From Fen-1273 sp963748405 (GTDB lineage: Bacteria; Bacteroidota; Ignavibacteria; UBA10030; UBA6906): DNA of 64,000 nt. Both the position numbers and the translations under genes were made by a program. The stretch lies in the NCBI GenBank assembly GCA_963748405.1, contig CAVVIT010000005.1:682001-746000 (forward strand), read 5' to 3'. Below the pieces are notes generated by a model that was given only the letters and a program-made list of their open reading frames with translations, searched no databases and was not told where the DNA came from. Shown here in pieces: positions 50,573-58,306 of the stretch. Within the stretch, counting starts at the first letter, position 1; every line of letters begins with the position of its first letter.

Positions 50573-50688
50573 TGGCTAACCGGATGGAGCTGGTGGCCAA
50601 TGATTCCAGACCTGCTGCGCGTTCCCAGGACTTTGAAATCCGGGAAGTCGGTGGCAAGCTGGAGGCACGTGATTCGGACTGAGGTCAT
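50569..50688 (-). CDS. Micro-ORF, first of the recombinase operon
   Basis: The 39 residues start MTSVRITCLQLATDFPDFKV. An excellent ribosome site (AGGAGGGTAGCGGT before ATG 50688) and an ATGA overlap with the next ORF support translation. Function unknown. Confidence 0.55.
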   Translation of the reverse strand: MTSVRITCLQLATDFPDFKVLGTRSRSGIIGHQLHPVSQ

Positions 50689-50951
50689 ACCGCTACCCTC
50701 CTGAACGACAATTCCCAAACAGAGGATAGGTGCACGAATTCTCGGCCGGGCGTTGGGTGCACCCGTGCGCTATTGATTATGAATTCGTACAACTACCCGC
50801 TTTCGAGAAAAGTCCGAGGGTCAAGCGGTATATTGGTTATAGGGAACGCTCAGAGACGTTCTCCACAATCCGGAGAAACAGTGCCGCGTCAACCACGTCA
50901 GCACTGTTCCACCGGGTTCGGATTAATCGGAGGTGTTGGTTGTCACCTTAT

Positions 50952-51932
50952 TTATACCGTCTTCTTGCTCATCCCTTCATCCACAGCTTTTATCGCCCGG
51001 AAGATCGCTTCTGCGACCTGCGGGACGATGCTGTTGCCCGTCGCTTTGAGGGCGGCATTCCTCCAGCCTCTAGGTCGAGGTAGTCCTCCGGGTAGCCCAT
51101 CATCCACAGTGCAAAGGCGGGTTGCAACTTGAACCCAGTCCTCTGACCAGTGTCCACGAACTGGACCTTGTCCGCCAGAGCTATCGAACCTCGTTTCCTC
51201 CGGTGTTGGTTTCCCTTCACATTGGCTACCCCGATCCGAGCGTCTTGAGTCGTCGGTGTAGGGAGAAGCTTCTCCATTAAGTCGGGGTTTGATAGGCAGA
51301 AGTTCTCGGCTCCCTTCTTCTTCCACGACCTGCTGGTTTTCTTTTGAATATAGTCCGACGCTTGGGGCGTAGGAAGCAATGCTTGCTGCATCCTCTTGTA
51401 TCGGCGATTTCCACCCGTTCCCCCTCCGAGCCCGCTGGTTACGGCGGTTGGCAACAATCCAGAGCCGATTCCGTTTATGTGGGGCGCCGACGGCACAAGC
51501 TGGAATAATAAACGCCTGTACGGCGTAACCTTCGTCCTCCAGTTGGGAACAGATCGTTTCGAACACCACGCCTGACTGAATACTAACGAGCCCAGGAACG
51601 TTTTCGGCAGCGATCCATGTGGGCTTACTTTCGTGTATGACTCTAAGCATTGCTGGCCAGAGGTAACGAGAATCTCTCGTGCCTTTTCGTTTTCCCGCTT
51701 GGCTGAAGGGCTGGCAGGGGAAGCCTCCTGTGAGGAGGTCGACCTTCTCTTTTTGTGTGTAGTGGTATGTACTGATGTCGCCATGTATTGGAACTCCAGT
51801 GAACTGCTTTGCTAATACTGCTTGACAGAATGGATCCCATTCAACGAACGCTATCGTTCTGTATTTTGGAAATTGCTTCCTCGCCGCAAGGGCGAAGCCT
51901 CCGATACCGCTGAACACATCAATATGGTTCAC
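50952..51932 (-). CDS. DNA cytosine-C5 methyltransferase
   Basis: The enzyme methylates cytosine in DNA. It has 326 residues from GTG 51932. Motif I is IDVFSGIGGFALA, motif IV with the catalytic cysteine GGFPCQPFS, motif VI ENV, motif VIII HKRNRLWIVA, and motif X ALKATGNSIVPQVAEAIF. The region between VIII and X (about 165-280) is short and phage-like. No matching restriction gene is adjacent, so it may be an orphan protecting the element. A second open frame lies over its 3' two thirds. Confidence 0.92.
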   Translation of the reverse strand: MNHIDVFSGIGGFALAARKQFPKYRTIAFVEWDPFCQAVLAKQFTGVPIHGDISTYHYTQKEKVDLLTGGFPCQPFSQAGKRKGTRDSRYLWPAMLRVIHESKPTWIAAENVPGLVSIQSGVVFETICSQLEDEGYAVQAFIIPACAVGAPHKRNRLWIVANRRNQRARRGNGWKSPIQEDAASIASYAPSVGLYSKENQQVVEEEGSRELLPIKPRLNGEASPYTDDSRRSDRGSQCEGKPTPEETRFDSSGGQGPVRGHWSEDWVQVATRLCTVDDGLPGGLPRPRGWRNAALKATGNSIVPQVAEAIFRAIKAVDEGMSKKTV

Positions 51933-51940
51933 TTACTCAA

Positions 51941-52042
51941 TCACTTCTCCCTCACAGATTGTGGATTATCCTTGCAGTCCTTCTCGTATTGCCCGAGCTG
52001 GAAGGCCCTCGGTTTGTGTTGCGGTTTAAGCTTCGCATTCAA
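51941..52042 (-). CDS. Possible micro-ORF before the methyltransferase
   Basis: From TTG 52042 (or TTG 52048) this reads about 33 residues, including KPQHKPRAFQLGQYEKDC, and ends 9 bases before the methyltransferase GTG. Its 3' end holds GGGAG, the likely methyltransferase ribosome site. Support is limited to composition and position. Confidence 0.3.
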   Translation of the reverse strand: MNAKLKPQHKPRAFQLGQYEKDCKDNPQSVREK

Positions 52043-52244
52043 CTGCAAGCTTCACGCCTTCTCCGTCTGATCGTACGTCACGCAGCCGTTGCACGTGTAG
52101 ATCGGGTTTTCTCCGAATGTAGTCCAGAAGCGTCTCGATCCACCGTCCGCTGACTGCGTACCGATTCCCGTCGCGTTCGTTGCCGTACGGTTTGTTGAAT
52201 TCTTCTGCCGCGTGGATCGCCTGCGCGCGGTTCGCCGCCTTCAC
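52026..52244 (-). CDS. Hypothetical protein, start unresolved
   Basis: Real-looking sequence runs from about AANRAQAIHAAEEFNKPYG to GRWIETLLDYIRRKPDLHVQ and ends ECEA. The frame is open to 52406, but that would begin inside the terminator of the upstream gene and cross a palindrome, so I place the start at GTG 52244 (72 residues). A GGAGG at about 52282 has no usable in-frame start just after it. Function unknown. Confidence 0.5.
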   Translation of the reverse strand: MKAANRAQAIHAAEEFNKPYGNERDGNRYAVSGRWIETLLDYIRRKPDLHVQRLRDVRSDGEGVKLAVECEA

Positions 52245-52331
52245 GAGTATGTTGACTCGTTTGTGATCGTCGTTCCTCCGTTGGTTGGATAGTGGTGGGT
52301 GTCTGTTGAACCTGGGGGTGTGGTGACCCCT

Positions 52332-52346
52332 CCCACTTATAGTGGG
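52332..52346. promoter_or_regulatory. Palindromic site upstream of the hypothetical-methyltransferase genes
   Basis: CCCACTTATAGTGGG is a perfect 6-bp inverted repeat around TAT. It lies between the upstream terminator and the hypothetical gene, and the minus strand reads CACTATAAG, which could also serve as a -10 box. A probable operator, perhaps for the HTH protein at 52.4-53.2 kb. Confidence 0.5.
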
Positions 52347-52392
52347 ATTATTCACGGGGTGGGACAGATTAGCGGGAAAACGCGGAATACAA

Positions 52393-52421
52393 ATAAAAAA
52401 GGCCAACTTCTCAGCTGGCCT
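52393..52421 (-). terminator. Rho-independent terminator after the HTH gene
   Basis: On the minus strand, AGGCCA (52416-52421), a 10-base loop and TGGCCT (52400-52405) are followed by a run of Ts. It sits 24 bases after the HTH gene stop and separates the two units. Confidence 0.85.
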
Positions 52422-52445
52422 AGTATTCAGACTCCATTCAGATGG

Positions 52446-53216
52446 TTATCCCCCCTCCTCCAGCCGGTCTATCACCTTCAGGAGTTGGGAGGCCGTCAAT
52501 TTTACCAGCTTTTCAGTTATCGCGGTAGATTTGCGTTCCAGTATCACTCGAATCATCTGCTTCTTATCCATCTTCGCGTAGCGTTCGCGATCGAGTCGCG
52601 CTATAGCCTTCCCTTCGACGACATTGGGACCCGTGTTTCTATCTGTATTGTCCTGTCCGTCAATTCCCTGCTCCGCGGGAACTCCTCGCTCAAGCATGAT
52701 ACGCTCGATGGTGTTCTGCGGAACCCTGTAAGCGGCCCAAAGCGCTTCGTACACCTTGTCCACCTCCTGCCAGAATAGAATGCGTTTAAAAACCCTGCTC
52801 CAGGTGGGTTGAGATATTCCGGTAAGCCGTGCCAGGTCCGACTGTGTCGGCTTCGGATTGCGTTCGAAAATTACCATCTCCACGTATCTCCTGGCCAGCC
52901 ACTGGTCATCTGCTTCAGGTGGCTTGACTGATGGATGATCACCCGCTGTCTCGTTTTCCGTCCCGGTCTTCTTGATCTTGCGCCCAGGAGATTGACTGTC
53001 GGGCTGTGCGTCACGAAGCTGATCGGCGAGAGAGAGCATTTGACGAAACTTCACCCACTGCTCTGGACTGAGGGCCCGCTTTCCTATTGCAGCAGATCCC
53101 GGTTGCCTCTCGGTATCGAGCTGCATGTTGTCGGTACCAGGTGCTGCGCTTGCGTTAGCCGTTTGCGCAATGTCCCCGAGTCCATCGAGCGAAGAATGAA
53201 TAATAGCTGAGCCCAT
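52446..53216 (-). CDS. HTH DNA-binding protein, KorB/ParB-linker-like build
   Basis: This protein has 256 residues from ATG 53216. After a disordered start (about 1-90, with a basic PGRKIKKTG), a helix-turn-helix reads KPTQSDLARLTGISQPTWSR (about 122-141). The C-terminus is charged and helical. No enzyme motif is seen. It probably regulates the island: inverted repeats lie directly upstream at 53238-53336, and the gene has its own terminator. Family assignment is not certain. Confidence 0.7.
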   Translation of the reverse strand: MGSAIIHSSLDGLGDIAQTANASAAPGTDNMQLDTERQPGSAAIGKRALSPEQWVKFRQMLSLADQLRDAQPDSQSPGRKIKKTGTENETAGDHPSVKPPEADDQWLARRYVEMVIFERNPKPTQSDLARLTGISQPTWSRVFKRILFWQEVDKVYEALWAAYRVPQNTIERIMLERGVPAEQGIDGQDNTDRNTGPNVVEGKAIARLDRERYAKMDKKQMIRVILERKSTAITEKLVKLTASQLLKVIDRLEEGG

Positions 53217-53237
53217 AGTGCCACCTCTAAACAAAAA

Positions 53238-53336
53238 TTCCCAGAGGTAAATAGGGCGACCACATTCTAGGCACGGACAACCTCTAATAACCGTGCACGC
53301 TCACATCGAATTGGCGCTGCTATCTACCTCTGGGAA
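53238..53336. repeat. Widely spaced inverted repeat upstream of the HTH gene
   Basis: TTCCCAGAGGTAAATAG (53238-53254) and CTATCTACCTCTGGGAA (53320-53336) are complementary with one mismatch over 17 bases, 65 bases apart. Shorter ACCTCTAA copies also occur at about 53223 and 53280. The layout suggests several binding sites for one protein, most likely the HTH product. Confidence 0.65.
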
Positions 53337-53365
53337 TCGAGGCAGTACTTTGCACAGGGAATTCT

Positions 53366-53386
53366 CAGAGAGCCCTGTTCTCTCTG
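53366..53386. repeat. Short hairpin between Shedu and HTH genes
   Basis: CAGAGAG (53366-53372) pairs with CTCTCTG (53380-53386) around a 7-base loop, followed by an AT-rich TAAATATA. It could be part of the HTH promoter or a weak terminator for the Shedu gene. Confidence 0.4.
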
Positions 53387-53505
53387 TAAATATACTCTAT
53401 GGCCACGGGTTTGTCAAGGGCATTTTCGGGGAACTAACGATCAGGAGATTGAGCCGTAGGTCAGCGTCGCTTTTGCATCACCAACAGTTTTGGGGGGAAG
53501 GGTAG

Positions 53506-54705
53506 TCATCTATTTGGTCTTGCCTTTTTGGCGACGGCTTTTTTCACACGTGAATGCTTTTCAAGTACCCCGATGTAATTCTGCAACCTGGCCAAGAGTT
53601 CATCGTAGGTGACAATCGTGATGTTCTTTGCCGACTGGCAGAGCAACCGAAAGTCGTCCTTTTCCTTTTGGTTCCGAAACTGGCTTGCGGTTCCAGCGAG
53701 GATTATTCCTCTCGGACGCAGTACTTTCAGGTCCAAATGGTCATAGTTATCGAAGATGTAACTCCTCACAGCGTCTGCGTGCCTAGAGATTCCTTCAATG
53801 TAATTCTCAACCTGAATCAATGCTTTTGACATCTCTGAATCCCAAAAGAAATTCCCACGACTCTCATCTGGCTTAAGCAGGTTCGTCGCAGGTTTCTTAA
53901 TTTCCAAAATGTCCAGGTAACCATCATGAGTTACCAGTGAAAAGTCGGGGAATTTGGTGTTGCCAACGCTAATATTGATTTTCTCAATCGCGCGAATGTA
54001 CCCCTGTTGTATGATGAGGATATTCTTTTGGATATAGTTTTGCCACCAAGACTCGGAATATGAAGCGTCGATAGATTCAGACAGATCCCCTGAGAGCTCC
54101 CGGAGGGTTTTTATCTGAGCGGTTGCCTTGAGGATGTTGACTGCCCCCACCGATTCTGAAGATATAAAATCAGGCAGAAATTTGTTCAAAGCGTCTTTAT
54201 CCTCAGACGAGAGCCTAGGGAGAATAATTCCGCCCAACAACCCCGCCAACGTCCCTGAAACATATACTGGAGCTGATTTCTTCTTGAATTCCGAGGGATA
54301 GATCTCAGAAAATACTCGCCTGACAATGTCGTTCTTGATGTCTCTGTTCCGGTCGAATTGCTCACTGTACATCCTTGTTAAAGTCTTAAGGGAGGTGCGT
54401 ACACGCTGAATCCTCCGCTCTAGCCTGATTGAATTCTCCTCCTGGGTGATAATCCACCGAAATCTAGCATATTTGTGCCCAAGTGCTTCAAGGATATTCT
54501 TCCCAAATTTGATTGATCCATCTGGTTTCAAGCCAGCTGGTCTCTTGCCCTCGTAATAAATCTTCGTCCCCTTTAGCTTGTTGCCATAGCTGGAGCTTTT
54601 CACCACCACGAACCGCACGGGGGATTTCCCGCGTTGCCTCTTTTGTTTCTTCTTAGATCGAGCTGTCATAGTAAGACCCAATATTCGATTCGATCGGACT
54701 TTCAC
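53506..54705 (-). CDS. sduA: Shedu anti-phage nuclease (DUF4263)
   Basis: Shedu is a single-gene phage defence nuclease. The C-terminal domain (about 215-385) carries the PD-(D/E)xK core: PDF (Asp near 254), DGYLDILEIKKP (Glu near 268, Lys near 270) and ALIQVENYI (Gln near 298). SESWWQNYIQKNILII is the typical opening of the domain. The N-terminal 200 residues are variable and basic, as in other Shedu proteins, where they act as sensor. GTG 54705 opens the frame; ATG 54669 (MTARSKKKQ) is equally possible. Confidence 0.9.
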   Translation of the reverse strand: MKVRSNRILGLTMTARSKKKQKRQRGKSPVRFVVVKSSSYGNKLKGTKIYYEGKRPAGLKPDGSIKFGKNILEALGHKYARFRWIITQEENSIRLERRIQRVRTSLKTLTRMYSEQFDRNRDIKNDIVRRVFSEIYPSEFKKKSAPVYVSGTLAGLLGGIILPRLSSEDKDALNKFLPDFISSESVGAVNILKATAQIKTLRELSGDLSESIDASYSESWWQNYIQKNILIIQQGYIRAIEKINISVGNTKFPDFSLVTHDGYLDILEIKKPATNLLKPDESRGNFFWDSEMSKALIQVENYIEGISRHADAVRSYIFDNYDHLDLKVLRPRGIILAGTASQFRNQKEKDDFRLLCQSAKNITIVTYDELLARLQNYIGVLEKHSRVKKAVAKKARPNR

Positions 54706-54920
54706 CGGGCATCGTGGTCTTAAGGCTCCGCGTCAATTCATCCTGACCTTGTTCATTCCGTGGAAATACGCCTCCGGCTTCTTCGGTCCATCCACATACT
54801 CGATCAACAGCGCCAGGAACTCCTCCCCTAAAATAAAAGATCCAGACCAGTTCCAGCATCGCCTCGTCATTGAGTTCGCCGTTCTATTCTTAGCGCTGGA
54901 TATTTGTGGGGGTAGTATAT
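54706..54920. other. Spacer between DUF499 and Shedu genes with small open frames
   Basis: Two short overlapping minus-strand frames are present. One, at 54733-54870, reads 45 residues with EEFLALLIEYVDGPKKPEAY. The other (54653-54859) overlaps the Shedu start. Neither has a good ribosome site or known family. One could be a gene remnant or a small regulatory peptide. Confidence 0.35.
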
Positions 54921-57845
54921 TTATTCGACCTTCACGTTGTCATCCAAGCCAAGTTCCCTCAACGCTACCTTCGTCTCATCCACTTGTTGGGCAGTGACTC
55001 CGCTTTTGGGGTCAACTTCGACATTAACCGTAAGTCTTAGACCTCCTCCAGTGACAAACTTCGAGAGGATCTTTGTATAGAAGTTCATCCACTTCTGGGG
55101 AGCCACAATTCCTGCCCAGACTAGCCTTTTGATGCCAGAGCGCGCTGGCCCAGCGGGTGGCGTTGGAGGGTTCCCTTCTTTCGAGACAGACACATTTGCT
55201 GTCGCAGATAGGGCCCCGCTTGTCACCATGATCAGAAAATTCCCTTCATCCTTCCCCGCCTGGAAGACATCAGGCTCGATAAACATACCTCCAGTTGCTT
55301 TCCATGTGCATGTGTCCAATTTGAACTCATTTCCATGCTGGTCGAATCCCCTTGAAGCAAATGCCTGCCTAGAACCCGGTCTAAGATTAACGTTTGCCGG
55401 GATAATGGACATAGAAATCAGTTTAGGCGGCACGAGATGCTTGTCTGCCTCCTGTGACGTAATTATGTACATCTCATCCGAGATCTCCACTTCCGTGCTG
55501 CTCATGTCACGCTTGTACAGAAAAGGATCGTACTTCCCGGAAAAGAATTTCCCCACGTACGCCAAGTATCCATTAGCAACCCCTTTGGCAATGGACTCGC
55601 GCACAGCTTCAGCGTTGAGCAAACGCGGGAACTGAGGCGAAGCGAAGAAGGCATTACGTACAGACTTTGTGCTCCACTCTTTGAACGCTCCTGGCCAATT
55701 CCTCACTAGAAACGTCGGGCTGATGTCCTTTTCTATTTCACCGTCTTGTCTCAGTCTGTTCACAATGTACACAGTGATCGACTCCGCGGTGCTCGAGTTG
55801 ATCAGGCCAAGATCAATCATTCGCATGGCGTTGTCCTTGCCTAAGAGACTCAAATTCCTGTAGGTCCTCCACACGCTCTCGCGCAGGTCACGTTGCGCCT
55901 TCTTAAGATTCTCATTCATTTGACGTTGTTGCGAGTCATCCAGATGCAGTTCTTTCGCTTCGTCCTGGATATCCTCCCAAGCTAGTGCTTTTCGAGCCTC
56001 TTCTCGGATCAATTCGGCGGATTCAGCGATACACCATATCAAGGCACTCTTGAATGTCCGCGCCGACGAGCCGGATTCGCGGGTCATGGATTCAATGACA
56101 GCGGCTGTTCCACTCTCCGACTTGGACCGCTCTGGAGGCAAAACCACAAAAGTAATGGCCGGCCTGTCCGAAATCTGGCCGCTCTTCTCAGGGAAGAACA
56201 CTCGTTCCGTTCCCGGAACAGGTGCAAAAGACTTTTGAATTTCGGTATTCACGCGCTCATTGATACGTGGTGCTTGTATCCCGGCCCTGCGGTCTGCCAG
56301 CAACTTATTTAGGTTCGGAGACAAGCCGTAGCGATACCTGTTCTTCTCGACATTGAGGAAGTAGCTCGATTCTGTAAGCCCCTCGAGGACTGTCTCGACA
56401 TTCCCAATATCTAGATCTGGTTCAGCCACATCAAGCCGGATCTCAGGTATGGTTGCCTCAGTACGCGCCTGTCCGCCGTTGGATTCAAAGAAGATTGAGG
56501 TAGCAGCTTTGCGGTGAAGTCGCGAATTCCTTATTGTCTCAACGGCTTCTTGGTCCAACCGTGTGGCATGCGAGTTGCTTTTCCCAATGATGTCAGTCGT
56601 TACGGACACTTCAAGGCGAGATTCACCAAGTTGTTCGAATACGGCAGCCCGGAAGATAGGATCATCAAGTGGGGCGGTTCCTAAGGTGATAAGGGGATCC
56701 CTATGATCTCCTTTGTAACCCTCAGAATAGGCTTTTGACACCCATAGCGCGAGCAGACGTAATATCCCGCGTGTGCGTTGGAACCGCGGGAGGGCCTGCC
56801 ACTTCCTCTCAAAAACTGAAATGACCGACGGATGAAAGGGGTAGGTCGCTGCAAACTCCTCCCTCACCTTGCCTTTCGAGAAGTCCTCTGGCAACTGCTT
56901 TTCATGAGCCGCAATCCAGTCCACATATGCACCAATCGATTTCTTTGCATCATCAGACAGCCCGTGCCATTCGAAGAGGCGCCGTCTGATAATCTCAGAA
57001 GTCTCTGTTTCCGCAGACATAAACACTGCCTTGCCCAACCGATTTAGGAGATTCTTGAAACGCTCGTGGTCTGACTGGTCCTCCGGGGTCATCTCAATTT
57101 CAGACTTGGGGATGGAAACCACGAGCACAAGATTTGAACGACCGCGTGCTTCTTCGGAGAGACTCTGCAGGAAAGCAAAAAACTGTGCAGCTAACCCGAT
57201 CTTTCTATACCTGCCGACGTAATTCAATACTTCGTCACAGAGAATCATACAGGGCTTGTCTTTCGGCAAGAATTCTCTTATCACATCTCCTGCAGGCGCT
57301 ACGAGCTGTCTCTCATGTTCAGCTAATACCTCAAGTGCTTTAGGTCCTCCTAGTTGAAAGGCAATCTCACCCCAAGGGGTCTTTCTGGTAGGTGTTCCAT
57401 CTTCCCCACCCCTTCCTGTCAAGGAATCAAATTCTGTTCCCACAAAAACAGCCACAGCAGCTTTTGGAATTCCTGGCATGCCTGATCGCTTCAGGATCTC
57501 CGAAACACCCAGCCACTTCTCTGATTCTGGACCATGCGCGCCAAGATGATAGAGCAAGGTTAGAGCATGGGTTTTCCCGCCACCGAATTGGGTCGCCAGG
57601 TTAAATACAGCAGAGGTTTCAGTCCTTTCACCATTTAAGCGCCGGACAACCTCAGCAGCAAGACCTGTAAGACTTTGGGTGAGATATGTTCGCTCAAAAA
57701 ACTGTTTAGGGTTCTGGTAAACGCTAGGGGCTCTACCATCGCGCACCTGATCCAAATGCACAGCAAACTCGGCGGCATCAAGTGGCTTGCCTTCTCGCAA
57801 ATCTGCGCGGGGAGTGACGACTTTATACCACGGCTTCAGGCTCAT
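54921..57845 (-). CDS. DUF499 (COG1483) AAA+-like ATPase
   Basis: This large ATPase of 974 residues belongs to a family found with DUF1156 methylases. It begins KPWYKVVTPRADLREGKPLD, has Walker A in TQFGGGKTHAL (about 86-94) and Walker B in MILCDEVLNY (about 200-209), and ends with the family tail APQKWMNFYTKILSKF and a degenerate strand domain. The ATG lies 23 bases inside the end of the cyclotransferase-like gene. Likely role: NTP-driven control of the linked methylase and helicase. That role is inferred. Confidence 0.92.
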   Translation of the reverse strand: MSLKPWYKVVTPRADLREGKPLDAAEFAVHLDQVRDGRAPSVYQNPKQFFERTYLTQSLTGLAAEVVRRLNGERTETSAVFNLATQFGGGKTHALTLLYHLGAHGPESEKWLGVSEILKRSGMPGIPKAAVAVFVGTEFDSLTGRGGEDGTPTRKTPWGEIAFQLGGPKALEVLAEHERQLVAPAGDVIREFLPKDKPCMILCDEVLNYVGRYRKIGLAAQFFAFLQSLSEEARGRSNLVLVVSIPKSEIEMTPEDQSDHERFKNLLNRLGKAVFMSAETETSEIIRRRLFEWHGLSDDAKKSIGAYVDWIAAHEKQLPEDFSKGKVREEFAATYPFHPSVISVFERKWQALPRFQRTRGILRLLALWVSKAYSEGYKGDHRDPLITLGTAPLDDPIFRAAVFEQLGESRLEVSVTTDIIGKSNSHATRLDQEAVETIRNSRLHRKAATSIFFESNGGQARTEATIPEIRLDVAEPDLDIGNVETVLEGLTESSYFLNVEKNRYRYGLSPNLNKLLADRRAGIQAPRINERVNTEIQKSFAPVPGTERVFFPEKSGQISDRPAITFVVLPPERSKSESGTAAVIESMTRESGSSARTFKSALIWCIAESAELIREEARKALAWEDIQDEAKELHLDDSQQRQMNENLKKAQRDLRESVWRTYRNLSLLGKDNAMRMIDLGLINSSTAESITVYIVNRLRQDGEIEKDISPTFLVRNWPGAFKEWSTKSVRNAFFASPQFPRLLNAEAVRESIAKGVANGYLAYVGKFFSGKYDPFLYKRDMSSTEVEISDEMYIITSQEADKHLVPPKLISMSIIPANVNLRPGSRQAFASRGFDQHGNEFKLDTCTWKATGGMFIEPDVFQAGKDEGNFLIMVTSGALSATANVSVSKEGNPPTPPAGPARSGIKRLVWAGIVAPQKWMNFYTKILSKFVTGGGLRLTVNVEVDPKSGVTAQQVDETKVALRELGLDDNVKVE

Positions 57846-58305
57846 CGGCTACCTTTATCCTTCGTAAGACTTCAATATATGCTAAGGGCAAATGACATTC
57901 ATCAGCGCCTTTCAGAATCAAGTTCAAATAGTCCCGGCTAGGAGGAATGAATCCCTCCTTGGTCACCACATCGTAAGTCCAAACTGTTAGTCGTTTCTCT
58001 TTGTCCCCGTCGCGGCAAACTTGGAGTTCAGTTCTTTTGTAGGCGTTTCGTTCTCGACCCGGCCGATACCCTTCACTGAGATCAAGCCGGCTCAAGTCTA
58101 GATCATCCATCTTGAATACAGCACCCCAAACCTGCGCTCCAGCTTTCGGGAGAATATCAGCAACCCCACAACCACGTTTGGTAGATTTCCGGGTGAATCC
58201 AAGGGCAAACTCTTGGAGGACAGCCTTGCATACGAAATCAGCACTCGGGCATCGATTCTGCATTTGAGACAAAACCATATTGGAACCGTACGCAAAGTAG
58301 AGCAT
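57823..58305 (-). CDS. Gamma-glutamylcyclotransferase-like protein
   Basis: This protein has 160 residues from ATG 58305 (a TTG at 58317 is also in frame). It has the GGCT/AIG2 fold signature MLYFAYGSNM, with the YGSN loop at 6-9, then VWGAVFKMDDLDLSRLDLSE, where Glu79 of SEGY is in the usual catalytic place, and an AYKR strand. Family members cyclise gamma-glutamyl amines to pyroglutamate. It is translationally embedded: its start lies at the methylase stop and its end overlaps the ATPase by 23 bases. Its part in DNA defence is unknown. Confidence 0.88.
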   Translation of the reverse strand: MLYFAYGSNMVLSQMQNRCPSADFVCKAVLQEFALGFTRKSTKRGCGVADILPKAGAQVWGAVFKMDDLDLSRLDLSEGYRPGRERNAYKRTELQVCRDGDKEKRLTVWTYDVVTKEGFIPPSRDYLNLILKGADECHLPLAYIEVLRRIKVADEPEAVV

Positions 58306-58306
58306 T

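Noticed and set aside
50952..51932. Reading the alternative methyltransferase frame as a sign of a frameshift
   Set aside because: The main frame already holds motifs I to X in order, so no shift is needed to complete the enzyme.
52245..52406. Upstream 54 codons of the hypothetical gene at 52.0 kb
   Set aside because: They start inside the T-run of a terminator and cross a palindromic site; composition is not protein-like.
54653..54859. A 68-codon frame before the Shedu gene
   Set aside because: It overlaps the Shedu start, has no ribosome site and no recognisable family.
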